A stretch of 64,000 nucleotides of DNA from Lysobacter helvus (GCF_018406645.1 NZ_AP024546.1:2046001-2110000), one strand, 5' to 3'; counted from the stretch's first letter, positions 7,989 through 17,416 are shown. The notes: a model not told the origin generated them from the sequence alone. Made by a program: numbers and translations.

Positions 7989-10667
7989 ATGGCATTTCGT
8001 TCTTTCGCGCGACAGCCGCTGGCGCAAGCCGTGGGCGTCGCGATGGTGGCATTGTGGATGGCGCCGCAGGTGGCGGCGCAGTCGCTGAACGTCAGCGACG
8101 GTTTGACGCACACGGCCAGCGGTACCTACGACACGGGAAGCACGCCGCTCGGACATGCGTTGTCTGCGCAGAATGCAGGATCGCGTATCGAGGGCACGTC
8201 GGTTGTCGTGAGGACCGCGGGCAATAACGCCATGGGGATGATGACGTTCAACGGCGGCACGATCGACATGACCGGCGTCGACGTCGCGACGTCGGGAAGT
8301 ACGGCATTCGGTGTCTACGTGGACACGAACGGTGGCTCCGTCGTCCTGCGCAACAGCACCATCGTGACTACTGGCAGCAACGCAGGGGGGCTGATTGCCG
8401 CGAACACCACGGCGGGGTCTCTCGCCATCTCGGCCACGGATACCAGCATCCGCACGACGGGTGTCAACGCTTACGGCGCGACGTCCCTCGACGGGATCCT
8501 CGCGTTGACGCGCGGATCCGTCACCACCGATGCGGCGGTTGCGCTCATGGCGGCGTCCGACGACGGACGAATCAACGCAACCGATGTCGCCATCCGCGCC
8601 AACGGCAATGATGTGGTGCAGGCCCTCACCGCCGGCGTCATCACCCTGCGCGGCGGCACGGTAGATGCAACCTCCGCCGCCGGACGCGGACTTGTCGCGC
8701 AGGATGCCGGCAGCGTCATCAACGTCAGCAACGGCACGCGCATCACGACGATCGGCGGCACCGGGGCCGACGTGAGCACCGGTGGTTCGATCACGTTCGA
8801 TGGCGCTTCCGTGCAGGCCACCGGCGCAGGCGCTGCCGCCGTCGGCGTCACCGATGCGGGATCGATGTTCCAGGCCACCGGTGCCTCCATCACGTCCGCG
8901 CAAAGCACCGGCGTGCGGTTGACCAACGGTGGTTCGGCGACGCTCATCGATACCACCGTCACCGGCGGCGACAACGCGGTGAGTTTCAAGTCGGCGGCCG
9001 GCAGCAGCGCGCTCACCGTGTCGGGCGGAAGCCTGCAATCCGCGGGATCCGCGATCATCGCCAGGTCCGGCACGCATTCGCTCACCGTGTCGAACGGCGC
9101 GCAACTGCAGGCCGACGACAACACGCTCGTCGAAGTGGCGGGTGGGGCGGGCCTCGCGACGGTGTTCGACGGCGTCGATCTCGTGGGCGCGCTGACCGCG
9201 GCGCCGACCGGCGTGCTCGACCTCACGCTGCGGAACAACGCGATCCTCAACGGCACGATCTCGAACGGCGCCACGACCACCATGGACACCGGGTCGAACT
9301 GGACGCTTTCCGGCGATTCGGACGTGCAATCTCTGAACCTCGCGGGCACCGTCGGGTTCGCCGAACCCGGCGGCGGCGTGTTCAAGACCCTCACCGTCCA
9401 TGGCGACTACGCCGGCAATGGCGGCACGCTCGCGCTCAACACGCATCTTGCCGCAGACGACGCGGGCACCGATCGCCTCGTCGTCGAAGGCAACACGCGC
9501 GGGACCACGCACGTGCAAGTCACCAACGCCGGTGGCGCGGGCATGCAGACCAACGCGGACGGGATCCAGGTGGTGCGGGTCGACGGTGCGTCCGATGGCA
9601 CGTTCGCGCTGGCCAGCCGTGCGGTCGGCGGCGCGTACGAGTATTCGCTCCACCAGGGCGGCATCGCGGATCCGAACGACGGCGACTGGTACCTGCGTTC
9701 GGCGCTCGCGCAGGAAACGCCGGTCGATCCGGGCACGCCGATCACGCCCGTCTATCGCCCCGAGACCGGCGCGTACCTCGCCAACCAGGCGATGGCGACG
9801 GCGATGTTCGTGCACCGCCACGACGATCGCGGCCGCCTGCGCCACGAGGACACCCTGGATCGCAACGCATGGGTGCGCGTGACGCGCGGCCAGTTCAGCG
9901 CTACCGCGGGCGCGGGCCAGGTCGACATCGGCGCCGAACATCGCGGGCTCGAGATCGGCAGCACGCTGCATGCGTGGGAGACGGCGATGGGCGCGGTCAC
10001 GGTGGGCGCCACGCTCAACCGGGCCGAGGCCGACACGCGCGATGTGTCGTTGCCCACGCTGTACCGCGCGAATGGCGAAGTCCGCGGCAAGGCGGCGGCG
10101 CTGTTCGGCACGTGGGTGCAGGATGCGTCCGAGCGCGGCGGATTGTCCGTCGATGCGTGGGTGCAGCGCGCGACGTACGAACACACGGTGCAGGGCGAGG
10201 GCCTGGTGCAGGAGTCATACGACGCGCGTGCGTGGTCGGCGTCGCTGGAAGGCGGCTATGCCTTTCCGATCCATGCGCGCGACGGCCTCGCGCTCTACCT
10301 GCAACCGCAACTGCAGTTGATCAACACCGACTACGACGCGAAAACGCACGTCGAGGCGAACGGGACCGTCGTCGCACCGCACGGCGACGGCGGCCTGACC
10401 ACCCGCCTCGGCGTGCGCCTCTACGGCATCGTCAAGGAAGTGCAGCCCTTCGCCGAGTTCAACGCGTGGCACAACGACACCGGCAACGCGATCCGCTTCG
10501 ATGGGCAGGCGGTGGACCTCGCGCTGGATCCGGTGATGTACGAAGGCAACGCCGGGTTGACGGTGGATTTCGGCAAGGGCTGGGCCGGGTGGGGCAGCCT
10601 GGGCCTGCAGTTCGCGGATGCGACGCGCACGTATCAGGGGCAGCTTGGGATGAAGTACCGCTGGTGA
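7989..10667 (+). CDS. Type Va (classical) autotransporter with beta-helix passenger
   Basis: An 892-residue outer-membrane autotransporter. It starts with a signal peptide cut after QVAAQ. The passenger (about residues 32-580) is rich in Gly, Ser, Thr, Asn and short repeated strands (GGSV, GGTI, SGGSL), as expected of an AIDA/pertactin-like beta-helix. The autotransporter barrel spans about residues 585-892 and ends in an aromatic residue (MKYRW), the usual barrel-terminal signal. No catalytic motif is visible in the passenger, so an adhesin or biofilm role is more likely than protease activity. ATG 7989 has AGGGAG about 6 bases upstream. The gene ends beside a strong inverted repeat. Confidence 0.9.
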   Translation: MAFRSFARQPLAQAVGVAMVALWMAPQVAAQSLNVSDGLTHTASGTYDTGSTPLGHALSAQNAGSRIEGTSVVVRTAGNNAMGMMTFNGGTIDMTGVDVATSGSTAFGVYVDTNGGSVVLRNSTIVTTGSNAGGLIAANTTAGSLAISATDTSIRTTGVNAYGATSLDGILALTRGSVTTDAAVALMAASDDGRINATDVAIRANGNDVVQALTAGVITLRGGTVDATSAAGRGLVAQDAGSVINVSNGTRITTIGGTGADVSTGGSITFDGASVQATGAGAAAVGVTDAGSMFQATGASITSAQSTGVRLTNGGSATLIDTTVTGGDNAVSFKSAAGSSALTVSGGSLQSAGSAIIARSGTHSLTVSNGAQLQADDNTLVEVAGGAGLATVFDGVDLVGALTAAPTGVLDLTLRNNAILNGTISNGATTTMDTGSNWTLSGDSDVQSLNLAGTVGFAEPGGGVFKTLTVHGDYAGNGGTLALNTHLAADDAGTDRLVVEGNTRGTTHVQVTNAGGAGMQTNADGIQVVRVDGASDGTFALASRAVGGAYEYSLHQGGIADPNDGDWYLRSALAQETPVDPGTPITPVYRPETGAYLANQAMATAMFVHRHDDRGRLRHEDTLDRNAWVRVTRGQFSATAGAGQVDIGAEHRGLEIGSTLHAWETAMGAVTVGATLNRAEADTRDVSLPTLYRANGEVRGKAAALFGTWVQDASERGGLSVDAWVQRATYEHTVQGEGLVQESYDARAWSASLEGGYAFPIHARDGLALYLQPQLQLINTDYDAKTHVEANGTVVAPHGDGGLTTRLGVRLYGIVKEVQPFAEFNAWHNDTGNAIRFDGQAVDLALDPVMYEGNAGLTVDFGKGWAGWGSLGLQFADATRTYQGQLGMKYRW

Positions 10668-10675
10668 TCCCGCAC

Positions 10676-10702
10676 GACCCCGCTTCGTCGCGAAGCGGGG
10701 TC
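10676..10702. terminator. Inverted repeat between convergent genes
   Basis: A 12-bp perfect stem (gaccccgcttcg / cgaagcggggtc) with a 3-base loop lies between the autotransporter stop and the stop of the convergent BOF gene. There is no T run on either side, so it is a terminator-like or mRNA-stabilising hairpin rather than a classical intrinsic terminator. Confidence 0.6.
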
Positions 10703-10716
10703 GATCGCGTTGACGA

Positions 10717-11106
10717 TCAACGCAGCACGCGGATCTTCTCCACTTCGAATTCCGTGCCCAGCACGTCCTTGTCCACTTCCACCACCAGTTCGACGCGCTG
10801 GTCGGCGGCGATCGGTTGTCCGGCGGGGAAGCGGTTGCCTGCGATCTCCACGGTCACGCGCCCGCTGCTGTCCGCGAACGTGTATTCGTGGCCGCCGTCG
10901 TGGGACACGATGTTGCCTTGCAGGCGCGCGTACTGGTCGTCGCGTCCTTCGGCCACCAGTTGCGCGGCGGTCATCGTCGGGATCGAACTCGGACCCTGGT
11001 AGCCCGTGCCGGCGGCGGCTTCCTGCGCGGGACCGGTGTACTGGGCGAAGGTGGTGGCGGACAACAGCAGCGATCCGGACAGGCTGGCAACGACGAAGCG
11101 TTTCAT
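10717..11106 (-). CDS. YgiW/YdeI-type BOF (OB-fold) periplasmic protein
   Basis: Protein of 129 residues with a signal peptide (cleavage near TTFAQ) and a single OB-like domain. It matches the bacterial OB-fold (BOF) family of YgiW/YdeI by its layout: a PSSIPTMTAAQL lead, then LQGNIV, YTFADSSGRVTVEI and RVELVVEVDKD. Family members are periplasmic and linked to stress and cationic-peptide tolerance; the ligand is not settled. The start at 11106 is set by the signal peptide. It lies downstream of the S8 protease on the same strand, but a hairpin sits between them, so it may be expressed separately. Confidence 0.8.
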   Translation of the reverse strand: MKRFVVASLSGSLLLSATTFAQYTGPAQEAAAGTGYQGPSSIPTMTAAQLVAEGRDDQYARLQGNIVSHDGGHEYTFADSSGRVTVEIAGNRFPAGQPIAADQRVELVVEVDKDVLGTEFEVEKIRVLR

Positions 11107-11235
11107 GCGGTGTCTCCGGCAATGGGCATTGGGCCCGGGACACATGGTCTATGCCTGTTGCCTTCGGTAAGCACGCCGGAAAGTCACCGTCCATGGTCGG
11201 AACGCTCCCGATCCACGCCTGCACAATCGCAGCCG

Positions 11236-11264
11236 TGGCCCCGCTCCCGTGCGAAGCGGGGCCA
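11236..11264 (-). terminator. Hairpin after the S8 protease gene
   Basis: A perfect 10-bp stem (tggccccgct / agcggggcca) with a 9-base loop starts 7 bases past the S8 protease stop. It lacks a T run on the minus strand, so termination is probable but not certain. Confidence 0.5.
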
Positions 11265-11270
11265 TCGGTG

Positions 11271-13169
11271 CTACTGCACCGTCGCCTGGAAATGCATCGC
11301 GTGGTAGGCGCGCGTCGGCGACAGCAGCACGTGGTACTCGCCCGCTTGCGACGGCTGCACGACGATTTGCGCGTTGTTGCCCGGGCGAACCGACGCGTGA
11401 TCGTGGTCGCCCGCCGCCGTGCCCGCAGGACTCCCGAACCTGACGTACATGTCGCCGTCCCCGGTGCCGCCGAACGTTCGCAACGTCACGCGGCTCGCAC
11501 CCGCCGGCACGTCGATGACGAAGGCGTGCGCCTGCCCGGGCAATGCGACGAGGTTCGACACCAGTTGCCCGCTGGACACGCGCACCGGTTGCGGTGGCGG
11601 GATCACGCCGGCGATCACCGCGGAGACCGCCGCCCCTGCATCCGCGATGCCCGCGCCGATGCGCTGGTCCGGCGTGGCCGGGAATGCGCGCGCGGTGCCG
11701 ACCAGGTAGCGCTCCACGATGTCGGGCGCGAGGTGTTCGCTCGCCGCGCCCTGCATCAACGCCGCGATGCCGGCCACGTGTGGTGCGGCCATCGACGTGC
11801 CGGCCATCCCGGCGTAGTCCGCCGTCGCGGGCACGGTCTTGCCGGTGTTCCACGTCGACCAGATGAACCCGTGCGGCATCCACAAGGCGCCGCTGCTGCC
11901 ATCGTTGACGTAGCGGCCGCCGCCGGGCGCGGCGACGTCCACGGGCGCGCCGAAGTTGGAGTAATGCGCGCGCTTGCCCGTCAACCCGTTGGAGGCGACG
12001 GTCACCACGCCCTTGCAGTTGGCAGGCGTCGCCCCCGCGGCATCCACGTTGCTGTTGCCGGCCGCGACCACGATCGTGCTGCCACGCGCGCGTGCCCCGT
12101 CGATCGCCGACTGCAGGTACGCCGGGCAACTTCCGCCGCCGCCGAGGCTCATGTTGATGACATGCGCGGGCGTCGCATTGGCGGGCACGCCATCGACCGC
12201 GCCGCCGGAGGCCCAGGTGATGGCATCCGCGATGTCCGCGAGCGGACCGCCGCAATGCCCGAGCACGCGCACCGGCAATAGTTTTGCATCGCCTGCCACG
12301 CCCGCAATGCCGACCTTGTTGTTCGTGACCGCGGCGATCGTGCCCGCCACGTGCGTGCCGTGCCAGCTGCTGTCGCGCGCAGGGCAGCCTGCGGTCGACC
12401 ACGGCGGCCCGTGCGTCCAGTCACCGGGATCCCATCCGCCGGGTTGGCGATCGGCGGTTTCGCGTCCCGAAAAGAACGGATCGCTCAGGAAGTCGTACCC
12501 CGCGCCATCGACCACGTTGCCGTCGAGGTCCGGATGCGCGGTGATGCCGGTGTCGAGCACGGCGACCACGATGCCGTTGCCGCGCGCGCCCTGCGCCCAT
12601 GCACCGGGCGCGGCAATGCCGCCCTTCGGGTCGTACAGGTCGGACTGGAGGTGCGTGTACGTGACGCCTGAGCGTTCGATGGGGCCGCTGTACCACGGGT
12701 CGTTCGGTTCGTCCGTGCGTTGCGCGATGCGCTCGGCTTCGGCGTATTCCACGGACGGATCCTTCGCGATCTCGCGTGCGATGGCTTCGGCGTCGCCGCG
12801 CGCGAGCGGGAGCGAGAACCGCACCACATCGGCGCCGACGGCCAGGCGCGTGATCGGCGCGATGCCGACGAAGCCTGCGTTGGCCGGCACGATTGCATCG
12901 CGCGCGACCACGCGCGTCGTCGTGCGCAAAGCGTGGGCGGACAGGTCGGCGATGCGCTGCGTCGCGACCGTGCGCTGGCGCTGCTCGGGCGTGCCGTCGC
13001 GGAACTTCACGATGATGCGCTGGCTGGCCGGGCCTTCGGTAGTGGTGGCCAGCGGCACGACGTACAGCGGCGAAGCAGTCTGCGCGTGCGCGTCGACGGG
13101 CGAAGCCAGCAGGGTTGCGAGCGTCGCCACGCACGGCAACGCACCGCGGGGGAAGCGGATGGAGGTCAT
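11271..13169 (-). CDS. Secreted S8 (subtilisin-like) serine protease with PPC domain
   Basis: A 632-residue preproprotease. Signal peptide (to about residue 29, VDAHAQ), an inhibitor-like propeptide to about residue 155, then a peptidase domain with Asp206 (VAVLDTG), His270 (WHGTHVAG), oxyanion Asn372 (AAGN) and Ser459 (GTSMAAPHVAG). All catalytic residues are present. The last about 95 residues look like a bacterial pre-peptidase C-terminal (PPC) domain, usually removed after secretion. This arrangement is common for extracellular proteases of Lysobacter and Xanthomonas. The start ATG 13169 has GAGGA upstream. It follows the trimeric adhesin gene by 74 bases on the same strand and is probably cotranscribed with it. 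Confidence 0.95.
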   Translation of the reverse strand: MTSIRFPRGALPCVATLATLLASPVDAHAQTASPLYVVPLATTTEGPASQRIIVKFRDGTPEQRQRTVATQRIADLSAHALRTTTRVVARDAIVPANAGFVGIAPITRLAVGADVVRFSLPLARGDAEAIAREIAKDPSVEYAEAERIAQRTDEPNDPWYSGPIERSGVTYTHLQSDLYDPKGGIAAPGAWAQGARGNGIVVAVLDTGITAHPDLDGNVVDGAGYDFLSDPFFSGRETADRQPGGWDPGDWTHGPPWSTAGCPARDSSWHGTHVAGTIAAVTNNKVGIAGVAGDAKLLPVRVLGHCGGPLADIADAITWASGGAVDGVPANATPAHVINMSLGGGGSCPAYLQSAIDGARARGSTIVVAAGNSNVDAAGATPANCKGVVTVASNGLTGKRAHYSNFGAPVDVAAPGGGRYVNDGSSGALWMPHGFIWSTWNTGKTVPATADYAGMAGTSMAAPHVAGIAALMQGAASEHLAPDIVERYLVGTARAFPATPDQRIGAGIADAGAAVSAVIAGVIPPPQPVRVSSGQLVSNLVALPGQAHAFVIDVPAGASRVTLRTFGGTGDGDMYVRFGSPAGTAAGDHDHASVRPGNNAQIVVQPSQAGEYHVLLSPTRAYHAMHFQATVQ

Positions 13170-13243
13170 GCAGGATTCCTCGTGGAAGCCGCGGGTGCGG
13201 CGAAAAAAGACGCGCGGCCGGGACCCGCCCGCGCAGGGGAAAG

Positions 13244-16183
13244 TCACCAGCCGAAGCCGACGCCGACGCCGAGCGAGTGCTCGCCGCCTTCGGAGAACGC
13301 ACCGCCTAGGCTGAAGGTCGCGCGCTCGCTCAACGCGCGCTGGAAGCCCACGGCCATCGACGCTTCGCCATGCGCGCCGCCCACACCGATGCCCAGGCGG
13401 TTGTCGGTGCGCAGGCCCGCGGTGTTGATCGCCATCTGCGTCATCGCCGCGCTCATCGCGCCTTGCCGGTCGATGCGGCGGTCCTGGTCGATGAATCGCG
13501 CGTCCACGCGGGTCTCGAACGCATCGAGCTGGCCCTGCAACGCCTGCATCTGGAGGTCGGCATACGCGGTGGCCTGCTGGACGCTCTGCTGTGCGGCGGT
13601 GTCGGCGTAGCGGTTGGCCGTGGCGACGACGGCCTCGGTCTGCGCCACGTCGTGCCCGGTGGCGGGGCGCGATGGCGCCGCGCTTTCCTGCATCGGCGCC
13701 GATGCGTTGAACGTGGATTCCAGCATCGCCACGCGCTGGTGCAAGGCGTCGAGTTGGGCCACGCCGCTGTCGAACGCGGCCGCGCGCACACCGAAGGCAT
13801 TTACATGCTGGCGCAGCTGCGCCAGGTTCACCGCGTCGGTGTCCTGCGTGCCGGCGGCCACGTGCGTGAGCTGGCGTTCCGCGCCCGCGCTGCCGAAGGA
13901 CACGGTGTTGGCGCGCATCGCACTCGATTGCGCGCCGATGGCCACGCTGTTGAGCGCGAGCGCCTGCGCATTGGCGCCGAAGGCGAGGGCGTTGGTCGCC
14001 GCGGACGTGGCGTTGGGGCCGAAGGCGACGGTGTTGGTCGCCACCGCCTGGCTGTTCGCGCCGATGGCGATCGCGTTCGTGTGCGTGGTTTCGGCGCGTG
14101 CGCCGATCGCGATGCCGCCGGTCGAAGCGCTGTGCGCGGCATGGCCGATCGCTACCGACTCGGCACCGGCCGCGTGCGCATTCGCGCCGGCCGCGATTGC
14201 GGAGATGCCCGCAGCGCTCGCATCGTCGCTGCGGTCGCGCTTGCCGTGCGCGGCGAAGTAGCGATTCGCATCGCCGTCGGCGACCGTGCCGATCGCCGCG
14301 TTGAGCTGGTCGACGTTCACCGCGTCCGTGCCTTCCGCGCCCGCCGCGACGTTCACCAGTTGCCGTGCGCGCATCGCGTGCGCCACGTTGCCGCGATCCG
14401 TCCACGCCTGCGCGGCGCCGATGGACACGGTGTTGGCGCGGTCCGCCAGCGAGCCTTCGCTCAGCGCGACGCTGTGCGCCGCCTGTGCCGCGCTGCCGGT
14501 CCCGATCGCGCTGGCGCGCTCGCCGCTGGCGTTCGCCCATGCGCCGAGCGCCAACGCGCGCTCCGGCATCGCGAGGCTCCGATAGCCCGCAACGGTGCTC
14601 GCGATCCCCGAAGCCCGCGCTTCCGCGCCGAACGCCGACGCGCGCAACGCGTCGGCCGTGCTGTAGATGCCGACGGCGGCGGCCTGCGTGCCGGCGCGTG
14701 CATCGTTGCCCACCGCGACGCTGCGCTCGCCGGCGACCGTCCAGTTGCCCAATGCCGTGCCTTGCACGTTCGCGTAACTGCGATGGCCCGTCGCGGTGGC
14801 ATTCGCATCGGCGAACGAATACGACCCCACCGCCACGCTGTCGCCCGCTGAATCGCTGTCGAAGCCGATCGCCGTGGCGTTCAGCGAACGCGCGTACGCC
14901 GCGCCGCCGATCGCGGTGCTGCGCCAGCCGTACGAGAACGCGCCCGTGCCGACCGCCGTGGCCTGCACGCCCTTCGCTTCGCTCCATGCACCGAAGGCCG
15001 CGGCCCCGTTGCCGGTGGCGAAGCTGTCGGCGCCGAAGGCCATGTTCAAGTCGCCGACGGCGCGGGCGCGCACGCCGAACGCAGCGGTATCCGCGCCCTC
15101 GGTGAAGGCGAACGCGCCATGCGATACGGCGTTGCGCCCCATCGCCTGCGCCTGGTAACCGGTGGCCACGCTGTCGTCGCCGAACGCGACGCTGCCGGCG
15201 CCCTGCGCGATCGCACGTTGTCCGATCGCGGCCGCGTTGTTGCCGGTGGCGAGACTGTCTTCGCCGTCGGCGAATGCGTTGCTGCCCAGCGCGACGCTGC
15301 GATCCCCGACCGCGAGCGCGTAGCCGCCGACGGCGGTGCTGTCGTCGCCCTGCGCGAGCGAAGACGCACCGGCCGCGACGCTGTCGCGCCCGACCACCAG
15401 CGCATCGTCGCTGCCGTCGTCGTTGCCGGACGCCTTGAAGTAGCGCGGCGTCGCGGCGACCGGCATCACGCCGGCCAGCGCGGCTTCGAGTTGCTGCACG
15501 TTCACCGCATCGGTGGGCGCAGTGCCGGCGGCGACCTGCGTGAGCTGGCGCAGTCCGAACGCGACCGAGCGTGCGCGGTCGGTCTGCGTCCACTGGCCCA
15601 GCGCGATGGCGTCATCGTGCGCGGCGAAGGCGCTCGGCCCGATGGCGATCGATGACACGCCCGTCGCATACGCGGTACCGCCGAGCGCGATCGAGAAATC
15701 CCCGAGCGCGTGCGCCGAAACGCCTCCCGCGAACGCATGGCGTCCGAGTGCAACCGATTCGAACCCTGCCGCGATGGCGTACTGGCCGGTGGCCAGCGAA
15801 CGCGCCCCTGCGGCGACCGCATGCGGTCCGGTGGCGCGTGCATCCTGCGTGCCGTCTTCCAGGCCGTCCGCGTCGAACAGGCGCGAGGACACGCCGACGG
15901 GCGTGGCGGGCGTCGTCGCGGGTGTCGCGGGCGTGGACGCAGGGGCGACCGGTGCCTCGTCGGAGGACAGCAGGTGCAAGCCGAGCAACGCGGCGACGGG
16001 TGCCCCGATGCGCGCGTCGAACCACGATGCGCCCGCGACCGGGAGCGCGTTGTCGCAGTCCTGCGTCGCATCGCCGAAGGGACCGTCGCACTCGGTCGTG
16101 GGCGCCGGTTCGAGCGCGTAGGCCGGCGATGCGAGCAGCAGCGCGCAGAACGTGGACAGGGCGGTGGGGGTGCGTGGCGTCAT
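13244..16183 (-). CDS. YadA-like trimeric autotransporter adhesin (type Vc)
   Basis: A 979-residue surface adhesin. A signal peptide (to about residue 23) and a Pro/Ala/Thr-rich linker precede a long head of repeated YadA-type units of about 14-16 residues with the pattern SxALGxxAxAxG (for example SVALGRHAFAGG). Three neck-like HIM motifs (QLTQVAAGTAPTDAVNVQQL and two variants) lie near residues 211, 604 and 769. A short coiled-coil stalk (VVATANRYADTAAQQ, LQGQLDAFETRVDARF) leads into a C-terminal YadA anchor ending in GVGFGW. Each trimer forms a 12-strand barrel. Role: adhesion or autoaggregation. ATG 16183 has GAGGA about 7 bases upstream. The S8 protease follows directly. Confidence 0.95.
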   Translation of the reverse strand: MTPRTPTALSTFCALLLASPAYALEPAPTTECDGPFGDATQDCDNALPVAGASWFDARIGAPVAALLGLHLLSSDEAPVAPASTPATPATTPATPVGVSSRLFDADGLEDGTQDARATGPHAVAAGARSLATGQYAIAAGFESVALGRHAFAGGVSAHALGDFSIALGGTAYATGVSSIAIGPSAFAAHDDAIALGQWTQTDRARSVAFGLRQLTQVAAGTAPTDAVNVQQLEAALAGVMPVAATPRYFKASGNDDGSDDALVVGRDSVAAGASSLAQGDDSTAVGGYALAVGDRSVALGSNAFADGEDSLATGNNAAAIGQRAIAQGAGSVAFGDDSVATGYQAQAMGRNAVSHGAFAFTEGADTAAFGVRARAVGDLNMAFGADSFATGNGAAAFGAWSEAKGVQATAVGTGAFSYGWRSTAIGGAAYARSLNATAIGFDSDSAGDSVAVGSYSFADANATATGHRSYANVQGTALGNWTVAGERSVAVGNDARAGTQAAAVGIYSTADALRASAFGAEARASGIASTVAGYRSLAMPERALALGAWANASGERASAIGTGSAAQAAHSVALSEGSLADRANTVSIGAAQAWTDRGNVAHAMRARQLVNVAAGAEGTDAVNVDQLNAAIGTVADGDANRYFAAHGKRDRSDDASAAGISAIAAGANAHAAGAESVAIGHAAHSASTGGIAIGARAETTHTNAIAIGANSQAVATNTVAFGPNATSAATNALAFGANAQALALNSVAIGAQSSAMRANTVSFGSAGAERQLTHVAAGTQDTDAVNLAQLRQHVNAFGVRAAAFDSGVAQLDALHQRVAMLESTFNASAPMQESAAPSRPATGHDVAQTEAVVATANRYADTAAQQSVQQATAYADLQMQALQGQLDAFETRVDARFIDQDRRIDRQGAMSAAMTQMAINTAGLRTDNRLGIGVGGAHGEASMAVGFQRALSERATFSLGGAFSEGGEHSLGVGVGFGW

Positions 16184-16440
16184 CGTGCGTCCTCATGCGT
16201 GGCCGGGAAAATCCGATCGCAGTGGAGGCAACGGGGCGGGACGCGCGCCAGCGGATGCACGGCGTGGACGAACGAGAGTTTTCTCGTGGACGCGAGGATG
16301 TGACGCAGTCGCCGGATTCCATCGGCGCGTGGTCGGCGGTGTTCGGGTTTCTAGTGCAGCGCGTGGAAAGGTCGCGATCTCGCGCTGGTCGGACGCGCGG
16401 AGTGCGCTGCTGTTTCGCGCCGAATGCGAGGCGCCTTCGC
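16184..16440. other. Upstream region of the trimeric adhesin
   Basis: With the terminator beyond it, this makes a 333-base stretch without a gene. It must hold the promoter of the adhesin-protease unit, but I cannot identify hexamers with confidence. It contains a 16-base perfect palindrome (ACGAGAGTTTTCTCGT, 16272-16287) that could be an operator. Confidence 0.5.
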
Positions 16441-16473
16441 AAAAAGAACGCCCCGTGTTTCCACGGGGCGTTC
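16441..16473 (-). terminator. Intrinsic terminator of the SdrD-like gene
   Basis: A 12-bp perfect stem (gaacgccccgtg / cacggggcgttc) with a 4-base loop is followed on the minus strand by five T residues. It lies about 45 bases after the stop of the gene at 16517-17416. Confidence 0.9.
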
Positions 16474-16516
16474 CACTCTCGACGCAACAGGGGGAAGCGT
16501 CTCGAGGTGCGCGGTG

Positions 16517-17416
16517 TCAGTACGTGGTCGTGAAGGTGCGCTTGCAGGGCGTCGGGCTGACCACGCCGGCGCCGTTGTTCAGCGCGTCGAGGTAGTCCTT
16601 CAGCTGTTCCTGGTAAGCGCGTTCCGGGTGGCCGGACGGCGTGTACGGATCGCTGCCCAGCGAGGCATTGGCCAGCGCCATCAGTTCGTTGACCGTGCCG
16701 CCGAACGGCGCGTAGATCGCGTTGCCGCTGACGAACCCGGCTTCGACGTTCAACTGCATCGCCGCCAGGTGCGACGAGAGCTTGTACGCCATGTTGGTCG
16801 CATTGCTGTCGAGCAGCCACGTGCGGAACGACGGATAGTCCACCGGGTTGAACCCGACGCCGTTGGCATCGACGAGGTTGAGGCTGCCGAGCAGGTTGAG
16901 TTCCGGCAACAGGCTGGCGGGCGAACCATCCAGCATCGTCGCCTGGCCGTTCTTGTTGCTCCAGAAGCCCGGCGTCTTGCCGCCGCTGCCCTTCGTGCAG
17001 TAGTTGCCGAAGCTCAGTTGCGTGGTGTGCCCCACGGTGACGACGATGCCGGTCTGCGGATTGATCGGATCGCCGCCCGCGTCGACGGGCTTGGACTGGA
17101 ACCAGTTGCCTTCGACCGGCACGGCTTCGAACATCGTGTAGTCGGTGCCGGGGATCACGCCGTTGAACTGCGCATAGCCGAACGAATCGGTGAGCAGCGT
17201 GGCGATGTCGCCCAGGCTCGCCGAACCCAGCGTCATCGGCCAGTCGCGCAGGCGTGGTTCGGTGGGATCGTGGATGCCGTTCGCGTTCGCGTCGTAGAAC
17301 TTCTTGACGAGGATGATGCCGCTCGAGCAGATGCAGGCGAAGGCGGTGGAGGCGCTGAGCGCGGTGGCGAGCACCGCCAGCTTGATGGCGCGCCGGCGCG
17401 GGATGTTGCGAATCAT
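16517..17416 (-). CDS. Secreted protein with SdrD_B-like domain and TPGFW motif
   Basis: Protein of 299 residues with a signal peptide cut near residue 27, leaving a CxC at the mature N-terminus (Cys28, Cys30). Residues about 34-110 resemble an SdrD B-type or prealbumin-like domain: LVKKFYDANANGIHDPTEP contains a DxNxNGxxD calcium-loop pattern. Residues 148-152 read TPGFW, a short motif that recurs in secreted proteins of many bacteria. No membrane anchor, sortase signal or barrel is seen, so it is periplasmic or released. The start ATG 17416 has GAGGTG upstream. It has its own terminator and so is a single-gene unit. Function unknown; a structural or adhesive role is only a guess. Confidence 0.6.
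   Translation of the reverse strand: MIRNIPRRRAIKLAVLATALSASTAFACICSSGIILVKKFYDANANGIHDPTEPRLRDWPMTLGSASLGDIATLLTDSFGYAQFNGVIPGTDYTMFEAVPVEGNWFQSKPVDAGGDPINPQTGIVVTVGHTTQLSFGNYCTKGSGGKTPGFWSNKNGQATMLDGSPASLLPELNLLGSLNLVDANGVGFNPVDYPSFRTWLLDSNATNMAYKLSSHLAAMQLNVEAGFVSGNAIYAPFGGTVNELMALANASLGSDPYTPSGHPERAYQEQLKDYLDALNNGAGVVSPTPCKRTFTTTY

Noticed and set aside
6081-10184. A 1367-codon minus-strand frame ending in the GH25 lysozyme
   Set aside because: Everything before 6674 is antisense to the autotransporter or off-frame in the lipase gene; composition is the His/Arg-rich pattern of GC-rich shadow frames.
11271-15593. A 1440-codon minus-strand frame that joins the S8 protease to a long Arg-rich upstream extension
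   Set aside because: The part upstream of 13169 is an off-frame shadow of the trimeric adhesin gene. The protease has its own signal peptide and ribosome site at 13169.
13244-16183. Regular short repeats that could look like a CRISPR or DNA repeat array
   Set aside because: The repetition is at protein level (YadA head units of 14-16 residues); there are no identical DNA repeats with equal spacers.
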